Assembly (NCBI GenBank): GCA_028277515.1
Contig: JANQGC010000367.1
Coordinates: 1 to 11,082, forward strand
Direction of reading: 5' to 3'
Length of the DNA stretch: 11,082 bases
Source: Anaerolineae bacterium
GTDB lineage: Bacteria; Chloroflexota; Anaerolineae; Promineifilales; Promineifilaceae
Part shown: positions 6,287-11,082 of the stretch, in pieces
How positions within the stretch are numbered: position 1 is the first letter of the stretch
How the letters are laid out: every line of letters starts with the position of its first letter
Translations under genes and position numbers: made by a program
Notes under the pieces: model-generated
Database searches by the model: none
What the model was told of the DNA's origin: nothing
What the model saw: only the letters and a program-made list of their open reading frames with translations

Positions 6287-9200
6287 ATGTGCGAGAGATC
6301 TATTTTTGGTCATCTGATGGGAAAGGCGGGAAAGGTCTTGTTCGGTGCCTTGATCCTACCGCTTTTATTGCTCTTTGGCGTTCCGAAAACATACAGTGCC
6401 GTTCCCAACCTGGTTATCAATGAATTCATGGCTTCCAATGCGGAATATCTACGCGATCCGGATTACAACAATTATGTGGATTGGGTCGAAATTTATAATG
6501 CCGGATCCAGCACGGTGAATCTCAATGGCTATTATTTGACCGATGATTTGAGTGAACCGGACAAATTTGAGATCAGGCGAAATTTTACGCTCGATCCGGG
6601 GGAGTTTTTTTTGTTCTGGCTGGATGATGAGGATCATCGCAACCATACCAATTTTAGGCTGAAACACCAGGGAGAGGAAGTCGGCCTGTTTATGCCTGAT
6701 TTGACGCTGGTGGATGGTCTCAGTTATGCAGATCAGGTGGCGGATGTCTCCTACGGCCGTTCGCCTGATGGCGGATCGACCTGGCTGTTTTTCCAGCAGC
6801 CAACACCGGGCGAGCCGAATAATACACCCGGTCTGGCTAACATTGAGCAGGCTGGAGAGGCGCTGTTTTCAGCGGAAGGGGGTTTTTATACCGATCCGTT
6901 TAACCTGACGATCACGCCTCCATCAGCGAATGCGACGGTCACATACACATTGGATGGCACGCCGCCCACGATCAACTCGCCGACGGCCAATGGCCCGATC
7001 CTCATTAGTGAAACGAGCATCGTCCGCGCGCGAGCATTTGAAGCCGGCAAGCTGGATGGGCCGGTGGTGACCCACACCTATTTCATGGATGACGGCAGTA
7101 ACCTGCCCATTTTTTCGCTTGTCACTGATCCCGATCATCTGTTTGATGATATGAATGGAATTTATGTGCGTGGAAATAATGGGGTTGATATCGGTTGTCC
7201 GGCGGGAACGGCGAATTATTTCCAGGCATGGGAACGGCCGATCAGCCTGGAGTTTTTTGAGCCAGATGGCAGCCTGGGATTTAAGTTCAACAGCGGGGTG
7301 GAAATTTTCGGCTTCTGCGGACGATCTTTGAATATCAAAGGGCTTGATATCAAGCTGGACCGCCGTTATGGTGCGAATAAGCTGGAGTATGAGCTTTTCC
7401 CTGACTTCTATTTGACTGAATTTAAGACATTTCTGTTACGGCCGTCATCACAAGACCAGGTGGAGACGATGTTCCGCGATGGTTTTGTCCAGACCCTTCT
7501 GGATGGGCGGATGGATATTGACAAACAGGCTTACCGTCCGGCGGTTTTATTCATCAATGGGGAATATTGGGGAATTCACAATATCCGTGAAAAGCTCAAT
7601 GATGATTATATTGATTATCATCATGGTGAAACCGATATTGACCTGATTAATAATCGCTGGCAGGTCAGAGAAGGGGATCTGGAAGCCTACACTCAGCTAG
7701 AAAAATTTATCAAGAACAATGATTTGACTGTACCGGAGAATTATGAATATGTCGCCGCACGAATTGATATTGATGAATATATCAACTATCTGATTGCCGA
7801 AATGTATTCGGCCAATGGAGATTGGCCGGATAACAATATTCGTTTCTGGCGTCCGCGACAGGAAAATGAGCAGTGGCGTTGGATGCTTTTTGACCTGGAT
7901 AAAGCGTGGCGCGATCCTAATAAACGGATGATGAATGTGGCGACCAAGGATTATCCCGGTAAGGAGTGGGCGACGATTGTTTTCCCTAAGATGATCGAGA
8001 ACCCGACGTTTCGCGATGAGTGGCTGCAGCGCATGGCCGGGCATATGAACACCACCTACGAAACGGACCGGGTGCTGGGCATTTTAGAGAGCATCCGGGG
8101 AACGGTCGAACCGGAGATCGGCCGGCATGGGCAGCGATGGGGCCAACCGACGATGGACACCTGGCTGACAAAAGTAGAAGAGATGCGCACTTTTGCGCGC
8201 GAACGAAAAGCGGAGATGACGCTACATTTAATCCAATACTTCAATCTTGACGGAACGGTTAACCTGACGGTGAATACGAGCGATGGCGGATCAGTTGCGG
8301 TCAGCGGTCTGGAGGTTCCGGGGCCGGATTACAGTGGTCCCTACTTTGAGGGTATTCCGATCCGCCTGCAAGCCCTGCCACAGGCCGGTTACCAATTTGT
8401 GGAATGGACGGAACTGGGGAATAGTGACCAGGAAACGTTTATCATGTTGAGTGGAGACTTTACGGTTACGGCCGTTTATGAACCGACCGGACCGCCGCCG
8501 GACATCGTGATCAATGAACTGCATTACAATCCCTCCGATGACCAGGGTGCGGATGATGATTATGAGTTTCTTGAACTGCTGAACAATGGCCCTGAAGCCG
8601 TGGATTTAAGCGGTTTTACCTTTGCTGATGGCATAGATTTCACCTTCCCCGCAGCCACAAGCATCGCCTCCGGTGAAATGATCCTGGTGGCTAAGAATGC
8701 GACGACATACAACAGTTTAAGCTGCCAGGTCTTCCAGTGGGAGGACAGTTCGCTTTCCAACGGGGGAGAAATGGTGCAGTTAGAGGACGGGCCAGGCACG
8801 ATCATTGATTTTGTTGATTACGATGATGAAGGGGATTGGACCTCTATACCGGACGGTAACGGACCTTCGCTAGAGCTAATTGGGCCGGACCTGGACAACA
8901 GCCTGGCAGCAAGTTGGCAGGCCAGTTCGCCCCTGGGGGGGACGCCCTGCGCAGAAAACAGCGCCGGTTCCGCGGCCGATCTCGTCATCAATGAGATTCA
9001 TTATAACCCGGCGGATGTGCAAGGAGATGATGAGGATTATGAATTCCTGGAGCTGATTAATAACAGCGACGATCCGCTGGTGCTGGATGGTTACACTGTC
9101 GTGTCCGGGATTGCATATACTTTCCCGGTTTCGACGACGCTGCCGGCAGGGGAGATGCTGCTGCTGGCCAAGAACGGGGACACGTATAATGGTTTGGGCT

Positions 9201-9946
9201 GCCCTGTTTACCAGTGGGATAGTGGCTCTTTGTCCAATGGTGGGGAACTGTTGCAAGTGGATGATAGTTTGGCGATGACGGCCGATGTAGTGGAATATGA
9301 CGACGAGGACGGCTGGCCCTGGCAGCCTGATGGCGATGGGTCCTCCTTAGAGTTGATTGATCCGGCGTCAAACAACAGCCTGGCGGCGAGCTGGCAGGCG
9401 AGCAGCGGCGTGGGTGGCACTCCCTGCGCCGAAAACTCGGACGGCAACCCGCCTCCCGATCAGATCATCTCCCTGGATGCTGGATGGCAAATGATTTCCG
9501 GATATGTTGCCCCGGTGGATTCCACAATGGAGAATGTGCTGGCCGATATTGCGTCCAATATGGAGTTAATCAAAAATGGGGATGGCCAGGTTTATTGGCC
9601 GGCGATGTCAATCACTAATATCAGCGAATGGGAAGTGACGGATGGTTATCAGATATTTATGAAAGGCGCGGATACCCTGTCACTTTACGGTCCGCCGGCC
9701 GATCCGGATGAAACGCCCATTTCTCTGCAGAGAGGATGGAATCTTGTACCCTATTTTTCGGATACGACGCAGCCAATTGGTCAGGTGCTAAACAGTATCA
9801 GCGGATCTTTGCTGTTAGCCAAAAACGGGGCTGGTGAACTATATTGGCCGGCATATGGTATTAACCAGATTGGCGAGATGCAGCCGGGTAAAGGCTACCA
9901 GCTATATATGACGGATGATGCTACGCTGTCGTATGGAGGCAATTGA
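6287..9946 (+). CDS. Secreted multidomain CotH-kinase protein with lamin-tail domains
   Basis: The 1219-residue product starts at ATG 6287, about 7 bases after AAGGA. Residues 1-38 are a signal peptide ending TYSA. Domains: lamin-tail domain 1 at about 40-165 (VINEFMASNAE, DWVEIYNAG); a chitobiase C-terminal-like beta-sandwich at about 190-268 (YTLDGTPP); a CotH kinase domain at about 273-645; an InlB-type repeat at about 657-731; lamin-tail domains 2 and 3 at about 739-888 and 898-1050; and two C-terminal GWN-type repeats from 1062 to the end. In the CotH part, GIHNIREKLNDDYI (Arg434, Glu435, Lys436) and the MLFDLDKAW motif (Asp536, Asp538) match the nucleotide and metal-binding region of spore-coat CotH kinases. 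Those kinases phosphorylate secreted proteins; the substrate here is unknown. It could instead act structurally in spore-independent surface coats. A terminator hairpin follows directly. Confidence 0.92.
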   Translation: MCERSIFGHLMGKAGKVLFGALILPLLLLFGVPKTYSAVPNLVINEFMASNAEYLRDPDYNNYVDWVEIYNAGSSTVNLNGYYLTDDLSEPDKFEIRRNFTLDPGEFFLFWLDDEDHRNHTNFRLKHQGEEVGLFMPDLTLVDGLSYADQVADVSYGRSPDGGSTWLFFQQPTPGEPNNTPGLANIEQAGEALFSAEGGFYTDPFNLTITPPSANATVTYTLDGTPPTINSPTANGPILISETSIVRARAFEAGKLDGPVVTHTYFMDDGSNLPIFSLVTDPDHLFDDMNGIYVRGNNGVDIGCPAGTANYFQAWERPISLEFFEPDGSLGFKFNSGVEIFGFCGRSLNIKGLDIKLDRRYGANKLEYELFPDFYLTEFKTFLLRPSSQDQVETMFRDGFVQTLLDGRMDIDKQAYRPAVLFINGEYWGIHNIREKLNDDYIDYHHGETDIDLINNRWQVREGDLEAYTQLEKFIKNNDLTVPENYEYVAARIDIDEYINYLIAEMYSANGDWPDNNIRFWRPRQENEQWRWMLFDLDKAWRDPNKRMMNVATKDYPGKEWATIVFPKMIENPTFRDEWLQRMAGHMNTTYETDRVLGILESIRGTVEPEIGRHGQRWGQPTMDTWLTKVEEMRTFARERKAEMTLHLIQYFNLDGTVNLTVNTSDGGSVAVSGLEVPGPDYSGPYFEGIPIRLQALPQAGYQFVEWTELGNSDQETFIMLSGDFTVTAVYEPTGPPPDIVINELHYNPSDDQGADDDYEFLELLNNGPEAVDLSGFTFADGIDFTFPAATSIASGEMILVAKNATTYNSLSCQVFQWEDSSLSNGGEMVQLEDGPGTIIDFVDYDDEGDWTSIPDGNGPSLELIGPDLDNSLAASWQASSPLGGTPCAENSAGSAADLVINEIHYNPADVQGDDEDYEFLELINNSDDPLVLDGYTVVSGIAYTFPVSTTLPAGEMLLLAKNGDTYNGLGCPVYQWDSGSLSNGGELLQVDDSLAMTADVVEYDDEDGWPWQPDGDGSSLELIDPASNNSLAASWQASSGVGGTPCAENSDGNPPPDQIISLDAGWQMISGYVAPVDSTMENVLADIASNMELIKNGDGQVYWPAMSITNISEWEVTDGYQIFMKGADTLSLYGPPADPDETPISLQRGWNLVPYFSDTTQPIGQVLNSISGSLLLAKNGAGELYWPAYGINQIGEMQPGKGYQLYMTDDATLSYGGN
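8501..8950 (+). repeat. Lamin-tail domain 2 (tandem copy)
   Basis: Residues 739-888. It shares with the following copy the blocks VINE-x-HYNP, DYEFLEL, GEM-x-L-x-AKN, SLSNGGE, NSLAASWQASS and GGTPCAENS. Both copies carry a conserved Cys pair (about LSC or LGC, and TPC) that may form a disulfide outside the cell. The N-terminal lamin-tail domain of the same protein is much more divergent. Confidence 0.8.
8978..9436 (+). repeat. Lamin-tail domain 3 (tandem copy)
   Basis: Residues 898-1050, the second of two adjacent similar lamin-tail domains separated by a short Ala/Ser/Gly linker. Its tail (GGTPCAENSDGNPPP) leads through a Pro-rich hinge into the C-terminal repeats. Confidence 0.8.
9470..9943 (+). 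repeat. Two C-terminal GW/KNG/YWPA/GYQ repeats
   Basis: Repeat 1 starts at residue 1062 (SLDAGWQMISGY) and repeat 2 at residue 1146 (SLQRGWNLVPYF), a period of 84 residues. Each continues with VL-x-x-I, then KNG-x-G-x-x-YWPA, and ends GYQ-x-x-M with a TLS strand. The module is typical of C-termini of large exported bacterial proteins. A role in anchoring or carbohydrate binding is only a guess. Confidence 0.65.
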
Positions 9947-9952
9947 AATTAG

Positions 9953-9984
9953 ATTGGACCAATCTTCAAGATTGGTCCAATTTT
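9953..9984. terminator. Hairpin terminator between convergent genes
   Basis: ATTGGACCAATCTT at 9953-9966 pairs perfectly with AAGATTGGTCCAAT at 9968-9981, a 14-base inverted repeat with a tight centre, followed by a short T run ending at 9984. It starts 6 bases after the CotH-kinase stop. It also lies 6 bases beyond the ATPase stop on the other strand, where the T run is weaker, so it probably serves both genes. Confidence 0.8.
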
Positions 9985-9990
9985 AATCTG

Positions 9991-11082
9991 CTATTGTTGG
10001 TTGACGCTTCTTCTTTTGAAAAACTTCACAATTTCCATGACCCAAAAGACAGTCGAAGCGAGCAGGGCGGCGATCACCCATTGATCAATGGTCAGCGAGG
10101 TGGTGTTCATGCGATTTTGCAGGAAGGATAACTCGGTGACGATGACAATGAAGAATAAAGAAAGTAGTAAACGCGTGAAGAACTGCCTACCTTGTAGAAA
10201 GTCGCGGCTAAACACGGATTCGGTCTCACTGCGGCTGCTCATGGCCACGAAGATATGACTCAAGGCAAAGGTGACCAACAACATGGTTTGGCCCAATGCA
10301 CCGCTTCCCGAATTGAGCACAAAACTGGCGGCAATCAGCGGGGCGATGGCGATGAACAGACCGATGATACTATATTCAATGGTTTGGCTGCGACCCATGA
10401 TTTTTTCGTCGGCCGGGCGCGGTTTGCGCTTCATCAAGTCTGATGAGGGCTGATCCATGCCCAGACCCAGGGCCAGGGGAATGTCAACCAGGAAGTTGAT
10501 CCATAGAATTTGGCTGGGAGTGAGTACCGCGCCACCGTTGATGTTGAAGATGGATGCGCCGACAAACATGAAAATGTAGCCCATCAGCGTGGTTAGCTGA
10601 AAGCGCAGATATTTCATCAGGTTGTCATAGATGGAGCGGCCCAACTCAACGGCGCTGACGATGGTAGCGAAGTTGTCATCGGTGAGGATCATCACGGCCG
10701 CCTGTTTGGAGACTTCGGTGCCGGTGATGCCCATAGCGATGCCGATGTCGGCCGTTTTCAAGGCCGGGGCATCGTTGACCCCGTCGCCGGTCATGGCCGT
10801 GATTTGCCCTTTGTCCTGTAGGGCTTCGACGATGCGCACTTTGTGTTCGGGGGCGACACGGCCGATAACGCCGATATGTTCCAGGTTTTCGGCCAGTTCC
10901 GCGTCGTTCATCTTATCCAGGTCGTGCCCGGCAATGGCTTCGCCGGTTATGCCTAATTGACGGCCGATAGCCCCGGCGGTCACGGCATGGTCGCCGGGGA
11001 TCATCCGCACCTTGGTGCCCGCTTCCTTAGCAACGGTGATCGCACCTTTGGCTTCCGGACGCGCCGGGTCCACGATGCCGCC
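9991..11082 (-). CDS. P2-type cation-transporting ATPase, C-terminal part (5' partial)
   Basis: The last 363 codons of a P-type ATPase are present; the N-terminal part, including the DKTGT phosphorylation site and M1-M4, lies beyond the right edge. Visible are the DPxRPEAKGAI segment, the region equivalent to the TGD loop (here MIPGDHAVTA, codons near 10998), and the hinge motif MTGDGVNDAPAL at about 10794-10765. These are followed by ELGRSIYDNLMKYLRF and the six C-terminal membrane helices M5-M10. In M6 the sequence LWINFLVD keeps the Asn and Asp, four residues apart, that bind cation in SERCA-type pumps. M5 lacks the SERCA Asn and Glu. The protein is an inner-membrane pump of P2 type using ATP to move a cation; Ca2+ is the usual family assignment but the ion is not fixed. 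It ends with a basic KFFKRRSVNQQ tail and is convergent with the CotH-kinase gene. Confidence 0.93.
   Translation of the reverse strand, partial: GGIVDPARPEAKGAITVAKEAGTKVRMIPGDHAVTAGAIGRQLGITGEAIAGHDLDKMNDAELAENLEHIGVIGRVAPEHKVRIVEALQDKGQITAMTGDGVNDAPALKTADIGIAMGITGTEVSKQAAVMILTDDNFATIVSAVELGRSIYDNLMKYLRFQLTTLMGYIFMFVGASIFNINGGAVLTPSQILWINFLVDIPLALGLGMDQPSSDLMKRKPRPADEKIMGRSQTIEYSIIGLFIAIAPLIAASFVLNSGSGALGQTMLLVTFALSHIFVAMSSRSETESVFSRDFLQGRQFFTRLLLSLFFIVIVTELSFLQNRMNTTSLTIDQWVIAALLASTVFWVMEIVKFFKRRSVNQQ

Noticed and set aside
10255..10960. Plus-strand frames opposite the ATPase gene
   Set aside because: They lie within a clear P-type ATPase frame with conserved motifs on the minus strand.

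Overview
The window suggests a free-living bacterium with a large secreted and surface-protein repertoire. Its mix of a CSLREA/choice-of-anchor-Q beta-helix protein, a FAS1 (fasciclin) protein, a CotH-kinase/lamin-tail-domain protein and a P2-type cation ATPase, with moderate GC, resembles Anaerolineae-like Chloroflexota metagenome bins. That placement is inference; there is no marker gene here.

Layout. (1) Positions 1-4446, minus strand: one uninterrupted reading frame of 1482 codons whose 3' end lies beyond the left edge. It encodes an exported right-handed beta-helix protein with a signal peptide, a CSLREA motif and three successive modules, the last one cut by the window. Inside the second module, between two beta-helix coils, sits a complete 131-residue Hint (Hedgehog/intein) domain with all core autoprocessing residues: Cys1, a TxxH block and a terminal His-Asn. 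The beta-helix resumes after it. This is the most unusual feature of the window. (2) Positions 4447-5002: a divergent intergenic region without a convincing gene, carrying promoter-like boxes and one REP-like dispersed element. (3) Positions 5003-6064, plus strand: a secreted protein with two nearly identical FAS1 domains joined by an acidic, Met-rich linker, closed by a strong terminator. (4) Positions 6287-9946, plus strand: a 1219-residue secreted CotH-kinase protein with three lamin-tail domains, a chitobiase-like beta-sandwich, an InlB-like repeat and two copies of a C-terminal GWN/KNG/YWP/GYQ module. (5) Positions 9991-11082, minus strand: the C-terminal third of a P2-type cation ATPase, convergent with (4) across a shared hairpin.

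The first three genes all make exported proteins built from adhesion or display modules, so the locus looks like a cell-surface or extracellular-matrix region. They are not an operon: each has its own orientation or its own promoter and terminator signals. The ATPase appears unrelated. Across all four genes the palindrome CGGCCG occurs 26 times, most often as ACGGCCG, which is far above chance and recalls HIP1-type over-represented palindromes.
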